Positions 17,669-30,428 of a stretch of DNA of 64,000 nt are shown here, one piece after another (position 1 is the stretch's first letter; each line of letters opens with the position of its first letter). The stretch is from NCBI GenBank assembly GCA_963668535.1, contig OY764867.1, positions 682,001 through 746,000 on the forward strand, written 5' to 3'. The notes below the pieces were generated by a model, which saw nothing but the letters and a program-made list of their open reading frames with translations, searched no databases and was not told the origin of the DNA. Position numbers and translations under genes: made by a program. Source of the stretch: F22 sp963668535 (GTDB lineage Bacteria; Bacteroidota; Bacteroidia; Bacteroidales; Bacteroidaceae).

Positions 17669-19111
17669 ATGACCAAACAAAATAACCAGGAGCTCCTTGG
17701 TATTGCTCCTATTTCTAGTCTAATTCCCAAATTTGCGTTACCAGCTATCATTAGTGGTTTGGTCGGCGCATTCTATAATATAGCCGATCAAATTTTTATA
17801 GGACAAAGTATTGGTGTACTAGGAAATGCTACGACTAATGTTCTTTTCCCTCTGACAACAATCTCTACCGGTATAGCTTATCTTATTGGCATAGGTGGGA
17901 GTGCCCGATTTAATCTATCATTAGGCGCTAAAAACGAAGAAAGTGCAGGGTTTAGCGTAGGAAATGCATTAACTCTAATCCTACTCGTAAGCTTAACGCT
18001 AGTTGTACTATGTAATCTTTTATTGTCACCTATTTTACAATTATCTGGGGCTACTGCTGCAGTAATGCCATTGGCTACAGAGTATGGTCGTATCACAATA
18101 TTAGGGCTTCCTTTCTTCATGAGTGCTATGGCAGCTAGCCAATTAGTACGTGCCGATGCCAACCCACAATTCTCTATGTTCATTCTAATGGTTGGTAGTA
18201 TCATTAATCTGATACTAGACCCCATCCTTATTTTTGGATTCAATATGGGCATTGCTGGTGCTGCATGGGCTACAGTTGTAGGACAAGCTGTTTCTTTCAT
18301 TCTAAGCATATATTACTTTCGTTATAGATTTCATTCCATAAAATTATCATGGCGGTATACACGGTTACATTGGCAAACTGTAAAAAAGATACTTGGACTT
18401 GGTATAACTCCATTCAATGCTTTTATTTCTATGATGCTTGTGCAAATCGTATTGAATAATACCTTAACCCATTATGGAGCACAAAGTAAATATGGTAGTG
18501 AAATTCCACTAGCAGTTGTAGGTATTATCTCTAAAATCAACTACATATTTGTTGCTATCAATATCGGTATGATCCAAGGTGCACAACCTATTGTAGGTTT
18601 TAATTATGGAGCAAAGAAATACGATCGTGTATTGAATATTCTGCGCTATATAGTTATTCGTTCTCTAATTATCGGTAGTATATCTTTTATCTGTTTTCAA
18701 GTATTTCCAAGACAATTAGCAAGCATTTTTGGAGGACATTCAGAGTTGTTTTTTGAATTTGCAGAGCAATATTTTCGCATCTTTATGGTCATGTGTATAT
18801 TTAATGGACTGCTTCCAGTAACAGGTAACTTCTTTACAGCTATTGGCAAACCAATATATGGAGTCATGACCTCCCTTAGTCGAAGAATACTAACCTTGAT
18901 CCCATTACTAATAATCCTCCCACATTTCATAGGAATAAAGGGCGTATTGTATGCTGGCCCCATTGCAGACAGTGTGGCCATTATACTTGCTGTAATTTTA
19001 CTAACACATCGAACACGCATCATTCGCAAAAAGCTACATGAACCTAAAGAAAATCACACGAGTGAGGAAGAAACTTCTACAAATATGACTATCTTTACCC
19101 CAAGCGAATAA
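17669..19111 (+). CDS. MATE family multidrug or metabolite exporter
   Basis: The protein from ATG 17669 has 480 residues and twelve predicted membrane segments. The N-terminal half shows the MATE pattern LIPKFALPAIISGLVGAFYN and ADQIFIGQSIGVLGNAT, with a related second half (GAQPIVGFNYGAKKYD). MATE proteins in the inner membrane export cationic compounds using sodium or proton gradients; the substrate here is unknown. The C-terminal tail is hydrophilic (KENHTSEEETSTN). The gene starts a plus-strand group with gtrA-like and acyltransferase genes, 20 bases from the next. Confidence 0.93.
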   Translation: MTKQNNQELLGIAPISSLIPKFALPAIISGLVGAFYNIADQIFIGQSIGVLGNATTNVLFPLTTISTGIAYLIGIGGSARFNLSLGAKNEESAGFSVGNALTLILLVSLTLVVLCNLLLSPILQLSGATAAVMPLATEYGRITILGLPFFMSAMAASQLVRADANPQFSMFILMVGSIINLILDPILIFGFNMGIAGAAWATVVGQAVSFILSIYYFRYRFHSIKLSWRYTRLHWQTVKKILGLGITPFNAFISMMLVQIVLNNTLTHYGAQSKYGSEIPLAVVGIISKINYIFVAINIGMIQGAQPIVGFNYGAKKYDRVLNILRYIVIRSLIIGSISFICFQVFPRQLASIFGGHSELFFEFAEQYFRIFMVMCIFNGLLPVTGNFFTAIGKPIYGVMTSLSRRILTLIPLLIILPHFIGIKGVLYAGPIADSVAIILAVILLTHRTRIIRKKLHEPKENHTSEEETSTNMTIFTPSE

Positions 19112-19131
19112 TAGCCAAATAAACCAAACAC

Positions 19132-19575
19132 ATGATGGAAAAACTGAAACAGCTAATTAAAGATAATCCGAGACTTCTGGAAGTCTTTAAATTTGGTCTA
19201 GTAGGTGGACTAGCCTCAATATTGCAATTTGTCATATACAATATCTGTATTTCTATTTTTGCTCATTGGATATTTTCATCAGACCATGTACATACACTCC
19301 CGATATGGGCATTAACTAGCTGTGTTGTTGTTAGTTACTTAGTCAGTATGGTATTTAATTTTATTCTGACGACTTACTTCACTTTCAAGGTTAAACCAAA
19401 TGCTAAACGTGGGTTAGGCTTTGTTTTTAGCCATATGATTAATATGGGGCTTCAAATAGGCTTAGTAAACTTATTCATATATATTGGTGTAGCAGAACAA
19501 TGGGCTCTAATTCCCACCATGTGTATTTGCGTTCCTATAAACTTTTTATTGGTACGCTTCTTTGTGAAAAGATAA
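19132..19575 (+). CDS. GtrA-like membrane protein
   Basis: The 147-residue protein has four membrane segments and the family motif EVFKFGLVGGLASILQF near residue 18, with VFNFILTTYFTFK in the middle and ICVPINFLLVRFFVK at the end. GtrA-family proteins are thought to help move polyprenyl-linked sugars across the inner membrane for O-antigen or wall glycan modification. The first or second of two adjacent Met codons could be the start. The neighbouring acyltransferase supports a role in envelope glycan decoration. Confidence 0.88.
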   Translation: MMEKLKQLIKDNPRLLEVFKFGLVGGLASILQFVIYNICISIFAHWIFSSDHVHTLPIWALTSCVVVSYLVSMVFNFILTTYFTFKVKPNAKRGLGFVFSHMINMGLQIGLVNLFIYIGVAEQWALIPTMCICVPINFLLVRFFVKR

Positions 19576-19614
19576 ACTGGCAATTATACAATTTATAAAT
19601 CTATACCATACACG

Positions 19615-20814
19615 ATGAAAACAAATACCATTTACTTTGACTCAAAACCCCGTTATGAAATTTTAGATGGGCTTCGTGGTGTTGCGGCGGTCCTAGTATT
19701 AGCCTTTCACTTGTTTGAAACATACTCTAACGGACCAGTCTTTCAAATAATCAATCACGGATACCTTGCCGTTGATTTTTTCTTCATGCTTTCTGGATTT
19801 GTTATCGCATATGCCTACGATGACAGATGGAATAATCAAATGAAACTTTGGAGTTTTTTCAAACGTCGACTTATTCGTCTCCATCCAATGCTTATATTGG
19901 GTACATTTATAGGTATATTACTTTTCTATTTAGGAGCTAGTGCTGTCTTTCCAAAAATTGCTGTAACACCTTGGTATAAAGTACTTATTCTAGGTATATA
20001 TTGCATGACTATTTTACCTGCACTTCCTTCGTGGGATATCCGTGGTTGGGGTGAAACCAATCCACTCAACTCCCCAGCTTGGTCTTTACAATGGGAGTAT
20101 ATTGGAAATATTTTATACGCTATTCTTTTACGAAGGATAAAGAAATTACCACTACTTATATTAATATTTGCAGCCGCAATCCTTACACTCGACTTGACGT
20201 TGGGGTTAAATATATTTGGACTTATTGACACCAAAAGTTGGTCAGCTCACACCGTTATAGGTGGATGGAGTTGGGAGCAAAAACAAATCTATATTGCCAC
20301 TACCCGATTACTATTCCCATTTATGACAGGTTTGTTTTTATCTCGTATTGGACATTTTATACGAATCAAAAATGGCTTCTTTTGGTGTAGTGTTTTTATC
20401 TGTATACTACTAGCCATGCCCAATATCGGAGGGATGCATACAATTCACTTACCTAATGGCAACGAACAAATTATCCACACTTGGTATAATGGGATGTACG
20501 AGGCCGTAACAATTATAGTATGCTTTCCTATAATCGTTTTGATAGGCGCTGGTAGTAAGATAAAAAGTGCAGTAGGCAAAAAGGTTTGTACTTTTTTAGG
20601 AGAAATTTCTTATCCACTATACATCACACATTATCCACTAATTTACCTACATTGGTCTTGGGCTAGTAATCATAAAGACGCTCCTATAGAAATGCGTATT
20701 TTTGTTGGTATTGGCGTATTTATTTTATCACTACTTGTAGCATATGCTTCTCTAAAACTATATGATATTCCTGTTAGAGAGTGGCTAAAGAAAAGACTAT
20801 TTGCAAAAAAATAA
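19615..20814 (+). CDS. Acyltransferase 3 family membrane protein
   Basis: The 399-residue protein has about ten membrane segments. The acyltransferase-3 signature is present: EILDGLRGVAAVLVLAFHL with its conserved Arg and His near residues 20-31, then YLAVDFFFMLSGFVIAYAY. FLGEISYPLYITHYPLIYL is near the C-terminus. These inner-membrane enzymes add acetyl or other acyl groups to envelope polysaccharides, antibiotics or small molecules. The target here is not evident. It lies 39 bases after the GtrA-like gene and is convergent with the GH2 gene. Confidence 0.92.
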   Translation: MKTNTIYFDSKPRYEILDGLRGVAAVLVLAFHLFETYSNGPVFQIINHGYLAVDFFFMLSGFVIAYAYDDRWNNQMKLWSFFKRRLIRLHPMLILGTFIGILLFYLGASAVFPKIAVTPWYKVLILGIYCMTILPALPSWDIRGWGETNPLNSPAWSLQWEYIGNILYAILLRRIKKLPLLILIFAAAILTLDLTLGLNIFGLIDTKSWSAHTVIGGWSWEQKQIYIATTRLLFPFMTGLFLSRIGHFIRIKNGFFWCSVFICILLAMPNIGGMHTIHLPNGNEQIIHTWYNGMYEAVTIIVCFPIIVLIGAGSKIKSAVGKKVCTFLGEISYPLYITHYPLIYLHWSWASNHKDAPIEMRIFVGIGVFILSLLVAYASLKLYDIPVREWLKKRLFAKK

Positions 20815-20846
20815 ATATAGATCTTGTATACAAAGTCCTATCTCAT

Positions 20847-23816
20847 CTAGTCGTAAGAAATATTTTTTAATTCCTTAATGGTATCTGACTTACTAACTGG
20901 AGTAAATAATTGAAGCAAATCAGAAGGACTAATAGAGGTCGTAGGATGAAATTCTGGAGAATCCATATAAAGTAAGAGACTATTATAAAATTGAGAAACT
21001 TCAGGTACATCATTTTGATTGCTCAAATCTGCCATACAAATTAATAATTTTCCCTTACCTACAGACAGTTCTAGTAACAGTCCCAATTTGTAGTTACGCT
21101 CTACATTATCTATTACTTGCACAATAGGACGATAATTTTGAGGTAGATGATCCAAGATCAACGGATAGCTATTCTTTACTATAGAATACCATTGCCAATT
21201 CGTATGATTTTCTGTAGGGAAATGATTAAATACTGGATGTTTTGAGTCTGTCAATAATCCCAATGTTCCTGGAGAAATAGGCTTTTTTAAATAATCGCAA
21301 ATACTTTTGAACATTCTATAGTTCCAGTAATCTGTTTGGAAAAGTCCACCAACCGTAACACCCTTGCAGTCTTTTTGATTTGGCATCAGCAATACTTTTT
21401 CCCCATGTTGCAGGGAAGCTATCACATTATCCGACAACTGGTGTACTATTTTAATATCTTTACTCTGAATCGTACCTCTTTTTGGATACACCCATATAGG
21501 ATAAGTATTCTGATAATCAGTACCACTTATATATAAAGAAAGAGTAGCCTTATAAGCATCTTTCATTGTAGGCAGTACTGTACGAATAGTATCTAGATTT
21601 AGTACTCCCATGCCAGAAGGTATAGTCGCTTTGCCTTTGGAAAGAACAGTATGCCCATTTTTCAACATCCATAATAGTTTTTTCCCTTCTAGAGATTTTT
21701 CTGCATAATTAGCAATCTTAAGAATTGAATTAAACTCTTCATTCTCTGTCCAACAATACTTCTTCATCAGCAATAAAGGGACAACTTCTGAACAAAAATT
21801 TCGCCATTTTCTTGGCGTAACCAATCCCTTACTATCCATAAAAGCATCTAAGACACCGACATAGGCAGAGCCTTGTCCGGGGTAATCTTGCAAATCAAGC
21901 AACTGGAAACCAGCCATATGTGTTGAACGAAGATTCATTTCAATATCAGCTTTATACAGTTCTACAGCCCAAGCCCCAGAAGCCTTAAAGAAATCATCAG
22001 CTTGCTGCCCCATACCTTTCTGCTCCAAATGTGCACGAAATACCTCAAAATTCCACGGTGCAAGCACTCCAGTATATTTACCTATTTCATTATAGTTTGG
22101 ATAAATCTGGTATTGACCAGTTTCGTGACCAATAACTGGAACAGATGATTTCAGTAGTGCTTTATCAAAGTTCATCTGAGTATTGGGATATGTATTATTT
22201 AGGTAGCCTCCTTGATCAGCATCAGCGAAAGAAAAAGAGGCTCGCACATGCGTAGTATATTTATCTCCCCATCCCACTCGACACGCCACTAAAAAGTCTT
22301 CTCCTGGTATATGTCCTGCACCTCCTAGATAAATATTGGAGCCATATGTATATAGGTGTCTGTTCTCCATCTCTCTGTACCTATGGACAAATCGTTTCAT
22401 CACCTCTATTTTACCATTCAATTCATTCCCAAGGGAAAATAAAGTAAAAGAAGGATGATTACTATATTCGGATTGTATCCCTTCTCCATCTTTCATAAGG
22501 AAATTCATGAGCTCTTTAGCTTTCTCTGAGAATTCACCCCAAATCGGAAGTTCTGGTTGCAAATATATACCTTCTAAATCAGCAGCTGCAAAACAGGCTT
22601 CAGGTGGGCACCATGAATGAAAACGGCAGTGATTCAAACCATATTCTTTACATATTCTAAAATATCGTCTCCAGCCATTTATATCCATTGGAGGATATCC
22701 AGTCAATGGAAATACACAAGCATCGTGTTTGCCTCGTAAGAACGTTATTTTTCCATTGATATAAAATTGTGTACCTTTTGCTTGGAAGTCTCGCATGGCA
22801 AAAATGACCTCTTGCTTGTCCACACCTACTAACTCAACATTGAGACGATACAAAGCAGGAGAAACATCACTCCATAACTGTACATGCTTACCTAGCGAAT
22901 AACAAAAATCATATTCACGTTGATCATTTTCCAATACACACGTTTTAGCTTTAACTTGATGCTTATAATTTGTATTGAAAGTAGAAGCCTTTAAAACGAT
23001 TTTCTTTCCTTCCAAATTTTTGGACTGGGATAACGTAACTTTGACATGCACACACTTTGCTTCGATATCTGAATAGGTATTGATAGACTGTATATGCAAT
23101 GGATTCATACCTTGAAGCTCAATTCGCCCTATGATACCATTCCAATTTGTTTGTGTTGATTCTGCACATGCATGAGAATTTGAACGAATCTGCGTAGGAA
23201 TGCTCGTACCATTGTCTACACGTATTGTTATACGATGTGTACCTGGTGTCAAAACAGCAGACAAGTCATAGCGATGCGGTGTAGATAAGTTATTATTCGA
23301 CCCTATAAACTGTGCATCCACCCATACTCGTGTTGGACGCGTACGCTCCATGAATAAAATAATATGCTTGTCTTTCAAATCACTAGGAATAACAACTTCC
23401 TTACTATACCAAGCAGCCCCCTGATAGGTATAATAACGTGACAAATGGGTAGTCTCGGATTTATTTGTATTTTTGTTTCCAATATGATTAGTATCTGTAG
23501 TACCTGGAAGAATAACAGTATGAGCAAACTGTTTTGTCCAATAAGCTTCTTGAATGCCCTGATTAAGCGAATCGAGTGTACAATTCCAACTTCCACTCAA
23601 GTCTAAGACATATCGGAAATCATGTTTACTTATTTTCAAAGTATGTGCCTTGAATCCCAATTTGTTTTCTACCCCTTGATGACTCAATTTAGCAAGATGT
23701 TGCATCCCATCTGTACTTAAGCTAGCAGCTTGCATACATTGAAAGGGCATATTTACTAAGAGGAATAAACTACAAGTGGCTACAAAATTATGTATTAATC
23801 GTGTTCTCATCGCCAT
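20847..23816 (-). CDS. Exported glycoside hydrolase family 2 enzyme
   Basis: The 989-residue protein starts with a signal peptide (to about residue 30) and has the GH2 order: a jelly-roll sugar-binding domain with WYSKEVVIP, an immunoglobulin-like domain, then a TIM barrel. The probable acid/base Glu is in FSLGNELNG (near residue 464) and the nucleophile Glu in PVIGHETGQYQIYP (near 564). GNEL in place of the more usual GNE-S/A and the HETGQ motif place it in a Bacteroidetes GH2 subgroup whose substrate cannot be read from sequence. The C-terminal 300 residues form extra beta domains. It stands alone, with no SusC/SusD gene beside it. Confidence 0.9.
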   Translation of the reverse strand: MAMRTRLIHNFVATCSLFLLVNMPFQCMQAASLSTDGMQHLAKLSHQGVENKLGFKAHTLKISKHDFRYVLDLSGSWNCTLDSLNQGIQEAYWTKQFAHTVILPGTTDTNHIGNKNTNKSETTHLSRYYTYQGAAWYSKEVVIPSDLKDKHIILFMERTRPTRVWVDAQFIGSNNNLSTPHRYDLSAVLTPGTHRITIRVDNGTSIPTQIRSNSHACAESTQTNWNGIIGRIELQGMNPLHIQSINTYSDIEAKCVHVKVTLSQSKNLEGKKIVLKASTFNTNYKHQVKAKTCVLENDQREYDFCYSLGKHVQLWSDVSPALYRLNVELVGVDKQEVIFAMRDFQAKGTQFYINGKITFLRGKHDACVFPLTGYPPMDINGWRRYFRICKEYGLNHCRFHSWCPPEACFAAADLEGIYLQPELPIWGEFSEKAKELMNFLMKDGEGIQSEYSNHPSFTLFSLGNELNGKIEVMKRFVHRYREMENRHLYTYGSNIYLGGAGHIPGEDFLVACRVGWGDKYTTHVRASFSFADADQGGYLNNTYPNTQMNFDKALLKSSVPVIGHETGQYQIYPNYNEIGKYTGVLAPWNFEVFRAHLEQKGMGQQADDFFKASGAWAVELYKADIEMNLRSTHMAGFQLLDLQDYPGQGSAYVGVLDAFMDSKGLVTPRKWRNFCSEVVPLLLMKKYCWTENEEFNSILKIANYAEKSLEGKKLLWMLKNGHTVLSKGKATIPSGMGVLNLDTIRTVLPTMKDAYKATLSLYISGTDYQNTYPIWVYPKRGTIQSKDIKIVHQLSDNVIASLQHGEKVLLMPNQKDCKGVTVGGLFQTDYWNYRMFKSICDYLKKPISPGTLGLLTDSKHPVFNHFPTENHTNWQWYSIVKNSYPLILDHLPQNYRPIVQVIDNVERNYKLGLLLELSVGKGKLLICMADLSNQNDVPEVSQFYNSLLLYMDSPEFHPTTSISPSDLLQLFTPVSKSDTIKELKNISYD

Positions 23817-23842
23817 AGATTAAATTAAAGATTATCATTGGC

Positions 23843-23851
23843 ACAAAGTTA
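23843..23851 (-). promoter_or_regulatory. Bacteroides -7 element upstream of the GH2 gene
   Basis: TAACTTTGT on the minus strand matches the consensus and lies 26 bases before the GH2 start codon. No TTTG -33 box is visible. Confidence 0.55.
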
Positions 23852-24049
23852 ATAAGAAAAATGTAAGCATACGTTCCCTTATGTTTTTTATACCTTCCGA
23901 TTTGTCATAAGATACATTTAAGCATCAAATAAACACACTTCGTTATCTATTTTCCATAACTCGTAAGCATTACCAGAAGAATCATGCTCACTGTAGTTAG
24001 CATCAATCTTTGTAGAAAGATACATTATAGCCCCCCCGGTGTATAACAC

Positions 24050-24089
24050 AAAAAAAAGAGACCTCCGAGATACATATCTCGAAGGCCTC
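24050..24089 (-). terminator. Intrinsic terminator of the rRNA operon
   Basis: On the minus strand a 14-bp stem (24058-24071 with 24076-24089, two G-U pairs) and a 4-base loop are followed by a run of about eight T. It begins 10 bases past the 5S gene. Confidence 0.9.
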
Positions 24090-24098
24090 ACTAAAAAA

Positions 24099-24207
<109 letters not shown>

Positions 24208-24259
24208 TAAGGTAGACATATCGTACAAACAAATATCATTACTAAAGTAAAGAACATAT

Positions 24260-27146
<2,887 letters not shown>

Positions 27147-27307
27147 ACTCATTTAGTATTGCTACTAAATGCGCTCGTATAAATTCGTTACTTTACGGTT
27201 AATCTATCATTTACATGATTTCATAACAGAAAATTGGTTGTACAATATGTCAAAGATCAATCTGAATAACGCCTCGATACTATAAAGCATCAAATAATTA
27301 TTCTAAG

Positions 27308-27381
27308 TGGAGAATATCGGATTCGAACCGATGACCCCCTGCGTGCAAGGCAGGTGCTCTAGCCAGCTGAGCTAATCCCCC
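27308..27381 (-). tRNA. tRNA-Ala (TGC)
   Basis: The minus strand reads GGGGGATTAGCTCAG at the 5' end, anticodon loop CTTGCAC with anticodon TGC, T-arm GGTTCGAATCC, and a closing acceptor arm ATTCTCC plus discriminator A. The CCA end is not encoded. It lies between 16S and 23S as usual. Confidence 0.97.
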
Positions 27382-27386
27382 GAAAG

Positions 27387-27460
27387 TAGTCCCACGCAGA
27401 TTTGAACTGCGGACCTCTACATTATCAGTGTAGCGCTCTAACCAACTGAGCTATAGGACT
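27387..27460 (-). tRNA. tRNA-Ile (GAT)
   Basis: The minus strand reads AGTCCTATAGCTCAG, anticodon loop CTGATAA with anticodon GAT, T-arm AGTTCAAATCT and acceptor 3' strand TGGGACT plus discriminator A. It is separated from tRNA-Ala by 5 bases in the 16S-23S spacer. Confidence 0.97.
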
Positions 27461-27603
27461 AGTTCAAAATAATCTGCTGTGTGATGGTACTCAGCTTCTT
27501 ACTTTCTCTTATTTTATTTTATAACAACAAGCAAGCGTACAAGCTTATCAAACCGATAAGTGTAATGTACTTGACACATTTAACTGTAAGTAGTCATCTC
27601 TCC

Positions 27604-29127
<1,524 letters not shown>

Positions 29128-29395
29128 AAAATATTATTTCACGATATACATATTATATATATAACATGCACATCTAAGTTGATCTGTTTTATCAAGATGA
29201 CCTGATTTCAAGTATTGGATTACACCTGTTTCAATATTAATATTGACGGTTTAATAATTGCTATTATAAAATCATAATAGCCTTGTACTACTTGTTGTTA
29301 TGTAAATATCTTCAAAGAACACTTTTCTTTTTGTCTAACTCTCCGCATGGTAGCTGGTTCACCATTGCAAACCTTGTTTCTTTCGGAAAGCGGAT

Positions 29396-29428
29396 GCAAA
29401 GATACAAGCTTTATTCTTACGCTCCAAA
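29396..29428 (-). promoter_or_regulatory. rRNA operon promoter, proximal
   Basis: On the minus strand TTTG (29425-29428), a 20-bp spacer and TATCTTTGC (29396-29404) give a perfect Bacteroides promoter. It lies about 270 bases before the 16S gene. The interval 29128-29395 is the AT-rich rRNA leader; no gene is seen in it. Confidence 0.8.
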
Positions 29429-29561
29429 TTATTTGAGCAGAAAATTTCAACTTTGTTTTTGAACCGAAACTCAAAAAGTATCTAAGCAAATACAAACACA
29501 AAACGAGAAAAAAATCAATGCGGTTGGTTGACCGCAGACACCTCGTTTCCTGATTGCGGAT

Positions 29562-29594
29562 GCAAAAGTAGTGCTTTTAAACATACACACCAAA
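29562..29594 (-). promoter_or_regulatory. rRNA operon promoter, distal
   Basis: On the minus strand TTTG (29591-29594), a 20-bp spacer and TACTTTTGC (29562-29570) form a second consensus promoter, 166 bp upstream of the first. Both are followed by the same start region (TTTGCATCCGC), as in duplicated rRNA promoters. Confidence 0.75.
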
Positions 29595-29771
29595 TAAATA
29601 CAACAGAAATGTCACAAGAATATGGGCTTTTAACAGAAAAAGACAATGAAAAGGCGAGACAAGGAAAGAACACATTATATATATATAAACAAAGGAAGAA
29701 AAGTGATGTGCGCAATAGGTGCTCAAGAGGTTGCGAAGCTATGGCAGAAAAAGACGGAGTAGTAGGAGAAC

Positions 29772-29863
29772 GACCTACTCTGCATGTAAAGTAGGTCTTA
29801 CTACACATGTAGAGTAAAATGTGCTTTACATGTAAAGTAGATCCTACTATACATGCATAGTAG
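29772..29863. repeat. Array of four related palindromes centred on CATG
   Basis: Four imperfect inverted repeats follow one another: 29772-29795 (arms ACCTACT/AGTAGGT), about 29798-29817 (TTACT/AGTAA), 29823-29836 (perfect CTTTACATGTAAAG) and 29842-29863 (arms CCTACTAT/ATAGTAGG). Each is centred on CATG. Units 1-2 and 3-4 also form a direct repeat with a 46-bp period. The array lies between the rRNA promoters and a candidate small RNA. No function can be assigned. Confidence 0.75.
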
Positions 29864-30063
29864 GTACATCTCCTTTAAAGGAAACGACGTGATCTATAGG
29901 AAGAGACGATGCTAAGAGTAAGAAGGAAACAGAGAAGAAAGTAGACACACAAAACTATAACAACAAAAAAAGCACATAGAAAAAAAGCAAACACTCTTCA
30001 CATTACCATAGCTACTCACGAGAAATAATGGAATATAAGTAATTAATAAAGAAATTTCGTCAC
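29864..30063. other. Gene-free purine-rich spacer
   Basis: This stretch, with the preceding 29595-29771, contains no credible coding frame. It is rich in A and G on the plus strand (for example AGAAGGAAACAGAGAAGAAA). I see no promoter consensus or hairpin here. Confidence 0.5.
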
Positions 30064-30118
30064 AAAAAAAAAGATTGCCCAAGGAAGAGGAGACTAATCT
30101 CTTCCTTTATAGGCAATC
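30064..30118 (-). terminator. Strong intrinsic terminator with no gene before it
   Basis: On the minus strand a two-part stem (GATTGCC/GGCAATC plus AAGGAAGAG/CTCTTCCTT) with a 9-base loop is followed by nine consecutive T. It is among the best terminators in the window. It faces away from the TonB receptor gene, so it must end a short minus-strand transcript. Confidence 0.85.
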
Positions 30119-30221
30119 CCAACTAACTTAATTCAATTATAAAAATGACTGATTCATTATGATTATACTAATTCATCCCATATGACGCTACATTATGTAC
30201 ACATCATGGTTAGTACAACTT
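30064..30221 (-). ncRNA. Candidate small RNA, about 155 nt
   Basis: A perfect TATCTTTGC promoter element (30228-30236, minus strand) and a strong terminator (30064-30118) bracket about 155 bases with no coding potential: the only Met-started frames are 4-6 codons long. The unit is divergent from the TonB receptor operon, whose -7 element is about 150 bp away. It does not match tRNA, tmRNA or a riboswitch that I can recognise. The boundaries are inferred from the two signals. Confidence 0.55.
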
Positions 30222-30227
30222 GACAAT

Positions 30228-30236
30228 GCAAAGATA
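30228..30236 (-). promoter_or_regulatory. Bacteroides -7 element of the candidate small RNA
   Basis: TATCTTTGC on the minus strand is a perfect match. The upstream region is T-rich (ATTTTA) rather than a clean TTTG at -33. No protein gene starts within 150 bases downstream. Confidence 0.65.
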
Positions 30237-30389
30237 TGACATTAAAAACATATATAAAATCACCATTAATTGGTAAACGTTCTATAGAAGTACCTAGAAC
30301 TAATGATAATGAACAATAATACCTACAATAGGGGATAGTACATAAAACATTACCTAATTGTAGCGATTGATATTTATTTACACCTTGAC

Positions 30390-30398
30390 TACTTTTGC
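30390..30398 (+). promoter_or_regulatory. Bacteroides -7 element of the TonB receptor operon
   Basis: TACTTTTGC matches TAnnTTTGC and lies 30 bases before the GTG start of the receptor. It probably drives the whole seven-gene run to 39263, since no other strong promoter was seen inside. Confidence 0.65.
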
Positions 30399-30428
30399 AA
30401 CCGAATTAGGACTAAAGAAATACAACGA

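Noticed and set aside
29528..29794. 88-codon plus-strand frame beside the rRNA promoters
   Set aside because: It overlaps the distal rRNA promoter and the palindromes, is of odd composition and resembles no family.
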